Source of the DNA: CAZNMF01 sp035547155
GTDB taxonomy: Bacteria > Acidobacteriota > Vicinamibacteria > Vicinamibacterales > SCN-69-37
NCBI GenBank assembly: GCA_035547155.1
Contig: DASZVJ010000086.1
Span: forward strand, 1 to 40,137
Length of the DNA: 40,137 bases
Direction: 5' to 3'
Shown here: positions 1 through 8,478 of the stretch, piece after piece
Layout of the letters: each line of letters opens with the position of its first letter
How positions within the stretch are numbered: the stretch's first letter is position 1
Notes under the pieces: generated by a model
Told to the model about the DNA's origin: nothing
The model's database searches: none
The model's input: only the letters and a program-made list of their open reading frames with translations
Program-made: the position numbers and the translations under genes

Positions 1-296
1 CCGACTTCGTACGCGACGGTGCCCGGCGGCACTTCGAGGACCATGTCCTCGCCGTCGCGCCCCGTGCAATTCGAGCCCATGCCGTGACGGCCGCGCTCGC
101 CTTTGAACTCGGGATGGAAGCGGTAGGTGACGAGCGTGTTCTGGTGCGCGCTGGCGATGAGGAAGATCGAGCCGCCGCGGCCGCCGTCGCCGCCGTTCGG
201 GCCGCCGCGCGGCACACGCATCTCGCGGCGGAAGCTCATGCAGCCGTCGCCGCCGTTGCCGGCGTGGACCTGGATGTCGACTTCGTCGACGAACAT
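1..296 (-). CDS. obg: GTPase Obg/CgtA, N-terminal part (cut by window edge)
   Basis: The reverse strand reads a start at 296 followed by about 98 codons with no stop before the window edge. The product begins MFVDEVDIQVHAGNGGDG and continues with the Gly-rich Obg-fold pattern (RGGPNGGDGGRGG near residues 30-42), which is diagnostic of the Obg N-terminal glycine-rich domain. The GTPase G-domain and C-terminal domain lie outside the window. Obg is a ribosome-associated GTPase involved in 50S assembly and stress control. It is third in the classic rplU-rpmA-obg order, 57 bases after rpmA. The identification is firm; only completeness is unknown. Confidence 0.95.
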   Translation of the reverse strand, partial: MFVDEVDIQVHAGNGGDGCMSFRREMRVPRGGPNGGDGGRGGSIFLIASAHQNTLVTYRFHPEFKGERGRHGMGSNCTGRDGEDMVLEVPPGTVAYEV

Positions 297-353
297 GAAA
301 AGGACTCGGACGGCCGAGGGGCGGCGAGTCCGGCGGCGCCGGGACGCGCCGCC

Positions 354-626
354 TCAGCCCTGGGCTTTGTCTTCGACGGGGATGATGCTGATCTTGCGGC
401 CCATGCCGCCGTGATCGGAGAACTTCACACGGCCGGTGACCTTGGCGAACAGCGTGTCGTCCTTGCCGCGGCCGACGTTCAGGCCCGGACGGAAACGCTG
501 GCCGCGCTGCCGGACGAGAATCGATCCGCCGGTCACGAGGTTGCCATCGAAGCGCTTCACGCCGAGGCGCTGCGAGTTGCTGTCGCGACCGTTACGGGAA
601 CTACCTTGACCTTTTTTATGAGCCAT
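354..626 (-). CDS. rpmA: 50S ribosomal protein L27
   Basis: This 90-residue protein starts MAHKKGQGSSRNGRDS and contains RLGVKRFDG and GSILVRQRG, the standard L27 sequence with its flexible basic N-terminal tail that reaches towards the peptidyl-transferase centre. The length is normal for the family. The tail begins directly with AHKK, so it lacks the cleavable N-terminal extension found in many Firmicutes. The gene lies 18 bases after rplU and 57 bases before obg, so one transcript is expected. Confidence 0.98.
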   Translation of the reverse strand: MAHKKGQGSSRNGRDSNSQRLGVKRFDGNLVTGGSILVRQRGQRFRPGLNVGRGKDDTLFAKVTGRVKFSDHGGMGRKISIIPVEDKAQG

Positions 627-644
627 CGCGTGCTCCGGCGATTC

Positions 645-959
645 CTAGACGTTGATGCTCTTCACGCGCACGCGCGTCTGCTGCGTGCGGTGGCCTTGCG
701 TGCGCCGGTACTGCTTGCGACGCTTCATCTTGAAAACGCGAATCTTCTTGCCCTGCGTCTGGGCCTCGACCACCGCGGTGACCGACGCGCCGGCGACGTA
801 GGGCTTACCGGTGACCAGGCCGCCATCGGCCGTCTCCAGCAGCAGGACCTTGTCGAAGGTCACTTCCGCCCCGGCTTCCACGTCGAGCCGATCGACGGTC
901 ACCAGGGCGCCCGGCGCCAGCTTCTCCTGTCGACCACCCGCTTCAACAATCGCGAACAT
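645..959 (-). CDS. rplU: 50S ribosomal protein L21
   Basis: The 104-residue product starts MFAIVEAGGRQEKLAPG and ends with the basic RRKQYRRTQGHRTQQTRVRVKSI-type tail typical of L21, a 23S rRNA-binding protein of the large subunit. The reading frame stays open for 26 codons upstream, but M at 959 gives the family N-terminus and normal length, and a GGAG lies about 10 bases before it. It is the first gene of rplU-rpmA-obg. A plausible sigma70 promoter sits at 991-1019. Confidence 0.97.
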   Translation of the reverse strand: MFAIVEAGGRQEKLAPGALVTVDRLDVEAGAEVTFDKVLLLETADGGLVTGKPYVAGASVTAVVEAQTQGKKIRVFKMKRRKQYRRTQGHRTQQTRVRVKSINV

Positions 960-990
960 GCCAAATGCTCCAGCCCCGTCGGGCGCAAGA

Positions 991-1019
991 ATCATAGACG
1001 CGCGCGTGAGCCGCGTCAG
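991..1019 (-). promoter_or_regulatory. Candidate sigma70-type promoter of rplU-rpmA-obg
   Basis: On the reverse strand CTGACG (1019-1014) and TATGAT (996-991) are separated by exactly 17 bases. They match the -35 and -10 consensus at 4/6 and 5/6 positions. A start around 984 would give a leader of about 25 bases containing the GGAG of rplU. Position and spacing fit; no transcription data support it. Confidence 0.45.
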
Positions 1020-1107
1020 AACCACCAAGCGTAGCATCCGGCGTGCCTTGGAGGCAACGGCCTTCGACGGCCCGCACAGCGGCGGGCGATTGGCTGGCCT
1101 GGCGCGC

Positions 1108-1872
1108 CTATTTCAAGAGGACCCTGGAGCCGCGGATCTTCTGGGAGCTCAGCGTGTTGAGGAAGCTGGGCAGGATCTTGTCCATCAGCTCAAAGTAGCT
1201 CGAGAGCGCCGGCGTGTTCTGGCCGGACGGGTAGAGCGTTTCCTCGTGGTAGCTCTCGCTGTAGAGCTGCGCGCCGGTCCGGCCGTCGATGAAGACGAAC
1301 TTCGGCGAGAGCGCGTAGCCCTTCATGTTGCTGTACGTGCGCGTCGAGCGGTATTCCTCCATGCCCTGCTCGTTGACGCTCGACGTCGGCACCGACACGA
1401 CCGCGCTCTTGCTGATCTCGGTGAACATGATCGAGCCCGTCACGATGAGCGGGCCCTGATAGTCCGCGCCGACCTGCTTCCAGTACTCGGCGTCGTTGAA
1501 GATCTGCTCGTAGCTCTCGAGATCCTTCTCGGTCTTGATGCGCGGCTCGGCGTCAGGGCCGGACGCGACCTTGGCGATCGTGCCATGCCGGCGATCGAAC
1601 TCGTCGACGAGCGACAGCGCGTCCGTGTCGACGACGCGCATGTCCTGTTTCGAACGCAGCTGGCTGCGCAGGAGACGCGCCGTCTCGGTGTTGGCGTCGA
1701 TCGTCTTCGCGCCGCCGGTGAGGAAGCCGGCGACGAGCACGCGCTGGAACGCGGAGACGTCGATCTTCGCCTGAATCGGCGTCTCGACGGCGATTTCGTA
1801 GAAGGACGAGCAGCCCGCCATCGCCAGACCGGCGGCGAGGCTAGCGATCGCGGCGGCGGTTCTGACGGTCAT
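1108..1872 (-). CDS. Lipoprotein with CsgG/FlgO-like N-terminal region, function unknown
   Basis: A 254-residue protein begins MTVRTAAAIASLAAGLAMAGCSS, a lipoprotein signal with the modified Cys near residue 20. The mature part has FQRVLVAGFLTGG followed by ETARLLRSQLRSK and MRVVDTDAL. This pattern of a beta-strand, a helix and a 'RVVD' strand resembles the N-terminal fold of CsgG/FlgO/TolB-N-type periplasmic proteins, but that is only a fold-level impression. The later region (YRSTRTYSNMKGYAL, FVFIDGRTGAQLYSES) suggests beta-structure and a DUF-type periplasmic domain. The frame is open further upstream, but the ATG at 1872 has GGGAG 7-9 bases before it and gives the signal peptide. It overlaps the TPR gene by 32 bases, so co-translation is likely. 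Confidence 0.8.
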   Translation of the reverse strand: MTVRTAAAIASLAAGLAMAGCSSFYEIAVETPIQAKIDVSAFQRVLVAGFLTGGAKTIDANTETARLLRSQLRSKQDMRVVDTDALSLVDEFDRRHGTIAKVASGPDAEPRIKTEKDLESYEQIFNDAEYWKQVGADYQGPLIVTGSIMFTEISKSAVVSVPTSSVNEQGMEEYRSTRTYSNMKGYALSPKFVFIDGRTGAQLYSESYHEETLYPSGQNTPALSSYFELMDKILPSFLNTLSSQKIRGSRVLLK

Positions 1873-2194
1873 AAATCTCCCGGAACAGATCGTAGTTGTT
1901 GCGGATGTAGGTGTTGTCGGGATCGAGCTCCTGCGCCTTCTCGTACGCCTTGCGCGCCTGATCGAACTGCCCGAGCTGCTCGTACCCGATGCCCAGATCG
2001 TTCCACGCCGCGGCGTAGCCCGGATCGATCTCGACGGCCTTTTCCCAGCGGAACGTCGCCTCTTTCCAGAGGCCCCGCTGGGCGACCGCAATGCCGAACT
2101 CGACCTGATCTTTCGCGTCGGTCCGCCGGTCGGCATAGGCCGGTCCGGCAAACCCGATCAACAGGAGCCCGATGATCCAGATGCGTACGCGCAT
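1841..2194 (-). CDS. Small secreted TPR-repeat protein
   Basis: A 117-residue protein has a cleavable signal (MRVRIWIIGLLLIGFAGPAYA, cut after AYA) and two to three TPR units: FGIAVAQRGLWKEATFRWEKAVEIDPG, AAAWNDLGIGYEQLGQFDQARKAYEKAQELDPD (split here by family convention), with a partial third ending NNYDLFREIYD. TPRs are protein-interaction scaffolds, so a periplasmic adaptor role is likely. The ATG at 2194 is chosen because it gives the signal peptide; the frame is open 50 codons further. It precedes and overlaps the lipoprotein gene at 1108-1872, and the two probably work as a pair. Confidence 0.8.
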   Translation of the reverse strand: MRVRIWIIGLLLIGFAGPAYADRRTDAKDQVEFGIAVAQRGLWKEATFRWEKAVEIDPGYAAAWNDLGIGYEQLGQFDQARKAYEKAQELDPDNTYIRNNYDLFREIYDRQNRRRDR

Positions 2195-2370
2195 GGGGAA
2201 GCCGCCTTCGTCCGCCAAATATAAACCCGTTTCACCGGGCATTCGTGAGGTCGCAGAAAATGCAAGACCATTGCCCGGCCGCTTGGTGAAATCTGCGCCA
2301 CTTGTCGAGAGGCACTGGCCGGAAACGGCGACGAATCGTGGCACGCACGCTGCACTGCACGTAAGTCACC

Positions 2371-3483
2371 GTGCCCATCGCAGGACAACTTCCCGAGGCC
2401 GCGCGCGCCGCGCTCGTCGCGACCGCCCTCTTGCGCCTTGGCTCCGACACCAAGGCCGCCCGGATCTTTCGCGAGTCCATCCAGCCCACGCTCGACACCC
2501 CAGCGGCCGTCGAACGCGCCCCAGAGCACCTGGCCGCTCTGCTCGGCCTGGCCGGTGCGTCCCTGTCGGACGGGCTCGCTCGCGCGCGCCAACGCGCGGC
2601 GCGTGCCCTCGCCGACTCGACGCGGCTTGGGCTCCACGTCTGCTCCGGCTTGGATACGAGCTACCCGTTCCTGCTTTCGGAGATTCCGGATCCGCCCATC
2701 GCGCTCTGGCACTCCTGCGATCCGGAGCTCCTGAGCCGGCCCGCCGTGGCTATCGTCGGATCGCGTCGCGCGGGGCCTGCCGGACTCGAAACCGCCCGCC
2801 GCCTCGCCCGTGACCTTGCCCGCGCCGGCCTGGTGGTCGTCTCCGGTCTCGCCCGTGGCATCGACGCCGCAGCCCATACGGGCGCGCTGGAGGGTGGCGG
2901 AGCGACCCTGGCCGTCCTGGGAAACGGTCTGGACGTGGTCTACCCGCGCGAGCACCGCCACCTAGCCCAGGACGTCCGGCAGACCGGCGGCCTCGTCAGC
3001 GAGCTGCCGCCAGGCACGCCGCCGTTGCCGCACCACTTTCCGCTCCGGAATCGCCTGATTAGCGGCCTGTCCAGGGCCGTGGTGGTCGTCGAAGCCTCGG
3101 AAAAGAGCGGGTCGCTCATCACCGCCCGGCTGGCCCTGGAGCAGGGCCGGGACGTCCTGGCCGTGCCCGGTAACGTCGTTTCCGGTTGCCATCGGGGCTG
3201 TCATGCCCTCATAAAGGATGGAGCGCGACTGGTCGAGAACGTAGAGGACATCCTGGACGAGCTCCAGTGGACGTCTCGGGATTCCGGCCAGAACGCTGCT
3301 GGTAAAGCACGTCAGGACAATGAGTTGCTGTCGTCGATGCGGCCGGGAGAGCCGGTGAGCGTCGACGATCTGGCCGGGCGGACGGGCCGTCAGGCGGCGG
3401 CGATTCTGGCCGATCTGGGCCGGCTCGAGGTCGACGGCCTGGTCGCCAGGACGGGCGGCGGATTGTTCACCCGGCTTGACTGA
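2371..3483 (+). CDS. dprA: DNA-processing protein DprA/Smf
   Basis: The 370-residue product carries the DprA Rossmann-like core: VAIVGSRRAG near residues 127-135, SGLARGIDAAAH at 158-169, LGNGLDVVYPREH, and SGLSRAVVVVEASEKSGSLITA. DprA loads RecA on incoming single-stranded DNA during natural transformation. An N-terminal SAM-like region (1-90) and a C-terminal winged-helix segment (about 310-370, with AGRTGRQAAAILADLGRLEVDGLV) complete the usual three-part architecture. It starts with GTG and no strong Shine-Dalgarno is visible. It lies 33 bases before topA, the conserved dprA-topA order. Confidence 0.95.
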   Translation: MPIAGQLPEAARAALVATALLRLGSDTKAARIFRESIQPTLDTPAAVERAPEHLAALLGLAGASLSDGLARARQRAARALADSTRLGLHVCSGLDTSYPFLLSEIPDPPIALWHSCDPELLSRPAVAIVGSRRAGPAGLETARRLARDLARAGLVVVSGLARGIDAAAHTGALEGGGATLAVLGNGLDVVYPREHRHLAQDVRQTGGLVSELPPGTPPLPHHFPLRNRLISGLSRAVVVVEASEKSGSLITARLALEQGRDVLAVPGNVVSGCHRGCHALIKDGARLVENVEDILDELQWTSRDSGQNAAGKARQDNELLSSMRPGEPVSVDDLAGRTGRQAAAILADLGRLEVDGLVARTGGGLFTRLD

Positions 3484-3516
3484 CCTGCTACCAATAGAAG
3501 AGAGGCACCCCGTTTC

Positions 3517-5970
3517 ATGGCCAAGGCTCTCGTCGTCGTCGAATCGCCCGCCAAGGCGAAGACGATCAACAAATATCTCGGGCGCGACTTCAAGGTCATC
3601 GCGTCGATGGGACACGTCCGCGACCTGCCCAAGAGCAAGCTCGGCGTCGATGTCGAGGGCGGGTTCCAGCCGGAGTACGTCGTCCTGCCGGACCGGCAGA
3701 AGGTCATCAAAGAGCTGAAGGACGCGGCCAAATCTGCGGACCAGATCTTCGTCGCGACCGACCCTGACCGCGAAGGGGAGGCCATCGGCTGGCACTTGGC
3801 GGAGGAGCTCGGGGCCGCGAAGAAGAAGGTCCACCGGCTGATGTTCAACGAGATCACCAAGAAGGCGATTCTCGAGGCCGTCAAGCATCCGGGCGAGATC
3901 GACATGAAGATGGTCGACGCGCAGCAGGCGCGTCGCGTCCTCGACCGCCTGGTCGGCTACAAGATCAGCCCGATCCTCTGGGACAAGGTGCGCCGCGGCC
4001 TGAGCGCCGGGCGCGTCCAGTCCGTCGCCTTGAAGATCATCTGCGACCGCGAGCGCGAGATCGAGGCCTTCGTGCCGGAAGAGTACTGGCACGTCACCGC
4101 TCGTCTCGCCGGTGCCGAGCCGCCCGACTTCGACGCGCGGCTGATGCGCCGCGGCGACGCGGCGATCAAGGTCCGCAACGAGGCGGAGGCCAAGGCCGTG
4201 CTCGCGGATCTCGAGCGCGCGACCTTCGTGGTGTCGTCCGTCCAGACGAAGGAGCGGCGCCGGCACGCCGTGCCGCCGTTCATCACGAGCAAACTGCAGC
4301 AGGCCTCTCGTTTTCCGGTCAAGAAGACGATGATGATTGCGCAGCAGCTGTACGAAGGTATCCAGCTGCCCGACGAGGAAGCGCCGGTCGGCCTGATCAC
4401 CTACATGCGAACCGACTCGGTGCGCATCGCCGATCAGGCGCTCGATGAAGTGCGCGCGCACATCGGCACCGCGTTCGGCGCCGACTACGTGCCGGAGCAG
4501 CCGAACCGCTACAAGGTCAAGACCACCGCCCAGGACGCGCACGAAGCGATTCGGCCGACGACCATGCGGTATCAGCCCGAGGCCGTGCGGGCGTATCTGA
4601 CGCCGGATCAGTTCTATCTGTACCGGCTGATCTGGAATCGTTTCGTCGCGTCGCAGATGGCGTCGGCGGTCTTCGACGACACGACCGTTGACGTCACGGC
4701 CGGCGAGTACATCTTCCGCGCCAAGGGCTCCGTGCCGAAGTTCGCCGGCTGGCTGGCTGTCTACGGCCAGGGCACCGAGGCCGACGAGAGCGAGCGGACC
4801 GAGAAACCCGCGCCCGCGGCGGGCGCGCAGCAGGCCGAGGGTGACGAAGACACGGCCTCGGGCGTGCTGCCGGTGTTGACGGAAGGGCAGACGCTCGCGG
4901 TGCGCGAGATCCGCCCCGATCAGAAGTTCACGCAGCCGCCGCCGCGCTACAACGAAGGGTCGCTCGTCAAGGCGCTCGAGGAAAACGGCATCGGCCGGCC
5001 GAGCACCTACGCATCGATCATCAGCGTGCTCCAGGCGCGCGATTACGTGAACAAGGTCGAAGGCCGGTTCCGTCCGACGATCCTCGGCCGGCGTCTCGTC
5101 GACAAGTTGCTACACCCGGTGTTCGACGACATCCTCGACGTCGAGTACACGGCGCGGATGGAAGATCAGCTCGACGAGATCGAAAAGGGCAAGGCCGACT
5201 ACGAAGAGACGCTGAAGACCTTCTACAAGAGCTTCCAGAAAGATCTGAAGCGCGCCGCGAAGGAGATGCCCAACTTCAAGGAAGGGCAGCCGACGGGGCA
5301 GGTCTGCGACAAGTGCGGCATCGGCCAAATGGTCGAGAAGGCCGGCAAGTTCGGCATCTTCCTCGCGTGCAATCGTTATCCTGAGTGCGACAACACGAAG
5401 GAGCTCGAGCCGGCCGAGACGCCCACCGAAGAGCTCGAAGAGACGTGCGAGAACTGCGGCCGGCCGATGGTGCTCAAGCGCGGGCGATTCGGCATGTTCC
5501 TCGCCTGCACCGGCTATCCCGAGTGCAAGACCACGAGGAAGATCGTCACGACGAAGCAGGGCATGACGGCCGCCAAGCCCGACCAGATCCTCGACGAGAA
5601 GTGCCCGAACTGCGGCAAGAACCTCGTGCTCAAGCAGGGCCGCTTCGGCGAGTTCACGGCGTGCACCGGATATCCTGAGTGCAAGTACGTCAAGCAGAAG
5701 CTCACGGGTATCAAGTGTCCGAAGGACGGCGGCGACGTCGCCGAGCGCAAATCGCGTCGCGGCAAAGTGTTCTACGGCTGCGTGAACTATCCGAAGTGCG
5801 ACTTCACGCTGTGGAACAAGCCCATCGCCGAGCCGTGCCCCAAGTGCGGCGCCGCGTTCCTGACGGAGAAGATCACCAAGCGCCACGGCCGCCAGCTGAT
5901 CTGCGCGACCGAAGGCTGCGACTACGTGCGCGACGCGCCAGTCGAAGAGGAAGCCGCGGTTACGACGTAG
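3517..5970 (+). CDS. topA: DNA topoisomerase I (type IA)
   Basis: The 817-residue enzyme relaxes negative supercoils through a covalent 5'-phosphotyrosine. The TOPRIM domain is seen from ALVVVESPAKAKTI (4-17) to DPDREGEAIGWH (82-93). The active-site Tyr is at about residue 296 in LITYMRTDS. The insert TAQDAHEAIRPT and the GIGRPSTYASII motif follow. The C-terminus from about residue 595 holds five zinc-ribbon units (CDKCG...CNRYPEC, CENCG...CTGYPEC, CPNCG...CTGYPEC, CPKDGG...CVNYPKC, CPKCG...CATEGC). The fourth has lost its second Cys (CPKDG). An AGAGG lies upstream of the ATG. Confidence 0.98.
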   Translation: MAKALVVVESPAKAKTINKYLGRDFKVIASMGHVRDLPKSKLGVDVEGGFQPEYVVLPDRQKVIKELKDAAKSADQIFVATDPDREGEAIGWHLAEELGAAKKKVHRLMFNEITKKAILEAVKHPGEIDMKMVDAQQARRVLDRLVGYKISPILWDKVRRGLSAGRVQSVALKIICDREREIEAFVPEEYWHVTARLAGAEPPDFDARLMRRGDAAIKVRNEAEAKAVLADLERATFVVSSVQTKERRRHAVPPFITSKLQQASRFPVKKTMMIAQQLYEGIQLPDEEAPVGLITYMRTDSVRIADQALDEVRAHIGTAFGADYVPEQPNRYKVKTTAQDAHEAIRPTTMRYQPEAVRAYLTPDQFYLYRLIWNRFVASQMASAVFDDTTVDVTAGEYIFRAKGSVPKFAGWLAVYGQGTEADESERTEKPAPAAGAQQAEGDEDTASGVLPVLTEGQTLAVREIRPDQKFTQPPPRYNEGSLVKALEENGIGRPSTYASIISVLQARDYVNKVEGRFRPTILGRRLVDKLLHPVFDDILDVEYTARMEDQLDEIEKGKADYEETLKTFYKSFQKDLKRAAKEMPNFKEGQPTGQVCDKCGIGQMVEKAGKFGIFLACNRYPECDNTKELEPAETPTEELEETCENCGRPMVLKRGRFGMFLACTGYPECKTTRKIVTTKQGMTAAKPDQILDEKCPNCGKNLVLKQGRFGEFTACTGYPECKYVKQKLTGIKCPKDGGDVAERKSRRGKVFYGCVNYPKCDFTLWNKPIAEPCPKCGAAFLTEKITKRHGRQLICATEGCDYVRDAPVEEEAAVTT

Positions 5971-6004
5971 CCGCGCGGTCCCGGAATCTGCACGGCGGCC
6001 GAAT

Positions 6005-7411
6005 ATGATGAAGCCGATGATTCACATTGTCGGCGGCGGCTTGGCTGGGAGCGAGGCCGCGTGGCAGGCGGCGTCGATGGGTGTGCCGGTCGTCCTGCAC
6101 GAGATGCGGCCGGTCGTGCCGACCGCCGTGCACAAGACCGATCGTCTCGCCGAGCTGGTCTGCAGCAACTCGTTCCGCGGCGACAAGCTGGACAATGCGG
6201 TCGGCCTCCTCAAAGAAGAGATGCGGCGGCTCGGCTCGCTCGTCATGCGCGTCGCCGATCGCGTGCGCGTGCCGGCGGGCGCGGCGCTGGCGGTCGATCG
6301 CGATCTGTTCTCGGTCGGCGTCACGGACGCGCTCGCGTCGCACCCGCTCATTCGCGTCGAGCGCGGCGAAGTCGCGCGCATCCCGGACTCGTCATCCTCG
6401 TCGCCCGCCATCATCGCGACCGGACCGCTGACGTCCGACGCGCTGTCGGCCGACATCGCAACGTTCGTCGGCCGTGAGCATCTCGCCTTCTTCGACGCGA
6501 TCAGCCCGATCGTGCTTGCCGAGACGATCGATCGCAGCCGCGTCTTCCGCGCGTCGCGCTGGGATCGCAGTCTGCGCGGTGCTGGTGTGCCCGCGACGAC
6601 GGCCGAGGCCGCGAGCGTCGACGGGCCTGCGTGCGGAGACGATGGGCAGGGGGATTATCTGAACTGTCCGTTGACGAAAGAGGAATATCAGCGCTTCTAC
6701 GAGGCGTTGGTCGGCGCCGAGAAGGCCGCGGTGCACGACTTCGACAACACGCAGTTCTTCGAAGGCTGTCTGCCGATCGAAGTGATGGCGCATCGTGGTC
6801 CTGACACGCTGCGTTTCGGTCCGATGAAACCGGCGGGCCTCGACGATCCACGCACGGGCCGCTGGCCGTACGCCGTCGTGCAGCTTCGGCAGGACACGCT
6901 CGCCGGCGATCATTACAGCCTCGTCGGGTTCCAGACGCAGCTGAAGTGGAGCGAGCAGGCGCGCGTGCTGCGGCTGATTCCCGGCCTCGAGCACGCCGAG
7001 TTCGTACGTTTCGGCATGATCCACCGCAACACGTACATCAACGCGCCGTCCGTGCTGCACGACACGTGGCAGACGCGGCGCCGGCCGGATCTGTTCTTCG
7101 CCGGTCAGGTGTCGGGTGTGGAAGGCTACGTCGAATCGGCCGCGTCTGGACTGATTGCCGGCCGCAACGCCGCGCGTCTGGCGCGCGGCGAGCAGCCCGA
7201 GGCCGCGCCGCGCACGACGGCGATTGGATCGCTCGGCTACTATGTCTCGCACGCCGATCCGGCGCACTACATGCCGTCGAACATCACGTTCGGCATCATG
7301 CCGCCGCTCGCGTCGCCGCCGCGCTCGCGTCACGAGCGCCAGCTTGCGACGAGCGCGCGCGCGCTCGCAGACCTCGAGGCCTGGTCGGGCGCGTCTGCGC
7401 CAGTGTCCTGA
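6005..7411 (+). CDS. trmFO: Methylenetetrahydrofolate-tRNA (uracil-5-)-methyltransferase TrmFO
   Basis: This 468-residue flavoenzyme makes m5U54 in the tRNA T-loop using methylene-THF and FAD. The N-terminus has the dinucleotide motif IVGGGLAGSEAAW (about 8-20), followed by LHEMRP and AELVCSNSFRGD, the TrmFO signature. The two catalytic cysteines of the family are present, in ELVCSNS and in FFEGCLPIE. C-terminal FFAGQVSGVEGYVESAASG is the second FAD contact. The tail PSNITFGIMPPL is also family-typical. It lies 34 bases after topA and 14 bases before xerC, the gene order known from Bacillus. Confidence 0.97.
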   Translation: MMKPMIHIVGGGLAGSEAAWQAASMGVPVVLHEMRPVVPTAVHKTDRLAELVCSNSFRGDKLDNAVGLLKEEMRRLGSLVMRVADRVRVPAGAALAVDRDLFSVGVTDALASHPLIRVERGEVARIPDSSSSSPAIIATGPLTSDALSADIATFVGREHLAFFDAISPIVLAETIDRSRVFRASRWDRSLRGAGVPATTAEAASVDGPACGDDGQGDYLNCPLTKEEYQRFYEALVGAEKAAVHDFDNTQFFEGCLPIEVMAHRGPDTLRFGPMKPAGLDDPRTGRWPYAVVQLRQDTLAGDHYSLVGFQTQLKWSEQARVLRLIPGLEHAEFVRFGMIHRNTYINAPSVLHDTWQTRRRPDLFFAGQVSGVEGYVESAASGLIAGRNAARLARGEQPEAAPRTTAIGSLGYYVSHADPAHYMPSNITFGIMPPLASPPRSRHERQLATSARALADLEAWSGASAPVS

Positions 7412-7425
7412 AACGGATCACGCAG

Positions 7426-8400
7426 ATGCCGGCGGAGCCGCTTCGCGAATCGGTCAAAGCGTTCGTCGCGTTCCTGCGCTACAACCGCAATCTGTCACCG
7501 CACACGCTGCGCGCGTACGAGACGGACTTGCTGCAGCTCGTCGACTCGCTGGCCGCGCGTCTCGACTGCAAGCCGAGCCAGGTGACGCTCGCGGCGTTCG
7601 ACGCCGACGGTGTCCGCGCCTTTCTGAGCGACCTGCACGATCGCGGCAACAGCCGATCGTCGACCGCGCGGCGGCTCGCGGCGATGCGGACGTTCGCGCG
7701 CTATCTCGTGCGCGAAGGGCTGATGGCGAGCGATCCCACGGTGCTCGTCGGCGCGCCGCGGAAAGAGCAGACGCTGCCAGCCCATCTGCCGATCGACGAC
7801 ATGGAGCGTCTGCTCGCGGCGCCGGACATCTCGACGCCGGCCGGCCGCCGCGATCGCGCGATCCTCGAGTTGTTCTACGCGTCGGGATTGCGGCTGAGCG
7901 AGCTCGCCGATCTCGATCTGCAGGACGTCAATCTCGCCAGCCGCATCGCCCGCGTGCGCGGCAAGGGCGGCAAGGAACGTCTCGTCCCGTTCAATCACTC
8001 GGCGATGGACGCACTGAAAGCGATGATGGCCGACCACGTGCAGATCGGGGCAGGACACGGCGCCGGACGTCGCGCGATCGATCGTCACCGGCGCCATCGC
8101 GATCCGCTGTTCCTCAATCTCCGCGGTGGACGGTTGACGACGCGCAGCGTCGATCGCATCGTGCGCCGCTACGTGCGCGAAGCCTCAATCGGCCCAGGCA
8201 TCAGTCCGCACGCCCTGCGTCACACGTTCGCGACGCACCTGCTCCAGGCCGGCGCCGATCTCCGTGCAATTCAGGAGCTGCTCGGCCACGCGCGCCTCAG
8301 CACCACGCAGCGCTACACGCATCTCGACGTGCAGCACCTGATGGACGTCTACCGGCAGGCGCATCCGAGGGCGGAGAAGATCGACGGCGAGTCGAGCTGA
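7426..8400 (+). CDS. xerC: Tyrosine recombinase XerC/XerD family
   Basis: The 324-residue protein has an N-terminal SAM-like core-binding domain (LRESVKAFVAFLRYNRNLSPHTLRAYETDL) and a catalytic domain with all expected residues: Arg156 (ASGLRLSEL), Lys near 181 (GKGGKERLVPF), His262 and Arg265 (SPHALRHTFATHLL), His288 (LLGHARLST) and the nucleophile Tyr297 (RYTHLD). It resolves chromosome dimers at dif together with a partner recombinase. The frame extends far upstream into trmFO; the ATG at 7426 gives the normal start and length. Context (trmFO before it) argues for XerC/CodV rather than an integrase. Confidence 0.93.
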   Translation: MPAEPLRESVKAFVAFLRYNRNLSPHTLRAYETDLLQLVDSLAARLDCKPSQVTLAAFDADGVRAFLSDLHDRGNSRSSTARRLAAMRTFARYLVREGLMASDPTVLVGAPRKEQTLPAHLPIDDMERLLAAPDISTPAGRRDRAILELFYASGLRLSELADLDLQDVNLASRIARVRGKGGKERLVPFNHSAMDALKAMMADHVQIGAGHGAGRRAIDRHRRHRDPLFLNLRGGRLTTRSVDRIVRRYVREASIGPGISPHALRHTFATHLLQAGADLRAIQELLGHARLSTTQRYTHLDVQHLMDVYRQAHPRAEKIDGESS

Positions 8401-8429
8401 GCCGGGGCTCGAGCCCGGCGGCGGATTTT
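8401..8429 (+). terminator. Possible terminator after xerC
   Basis: GCCGGG (8401-8406) pairs with CCCGGC (8414-8419) around a loop GCTCGAG, and TTTT follows at 8426-8429. The same site contains the perfect palindrome GGGCTCGAGCCC (8405-8416), so a protein-binding site is an alternative. The T-run is short and separated from the stem by six bases, so this is weak. Confidence 0.3.
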
Positions 8430-8431
8430 CG

Positions 8432-8460
8432 TTGACGCTCCAGGCCGTCGTGATGATAAT
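8432..8460 (+). promoter_or_regulatory. Near-consensus sigma70 promoter for padR-ADOP permease
   Basis: TTGACG (8432-8437) and GATAAT (8455-8460) are separated by exactly 17 bases, each matching the E. coli-type consensus at 5/6. The predicted transcript would start about 10 bases before the padR ATG at 8479, so the leader is very short. This is the best housekeeping-type promoter seen in the window, and suggests padR and the permease are expressed unless repressed. Confidence 0.55.
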
Positions 8461-8478
8461 GCCAACTCAAGAAGCATT

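Noticed and set aside
1070..1087. Hairpin GCCCGC/GCGGGC after the lipoprotein gene
   Set aside because: Only six pairs and no U-tract on the minus strand, so not reported as a terminator.
2962..4542. A 526-codon minus-strand open frame opposite dprA/topA
   Set aside because: Shadow frame without domains, and topA and dprA are certain.
7426..8400. The tyrosine recombinase as a phage or integron integrase
   Set aside because: It follows trmFO in the conserved housekeeping order, with no att-like repeats or phage genes nearby.
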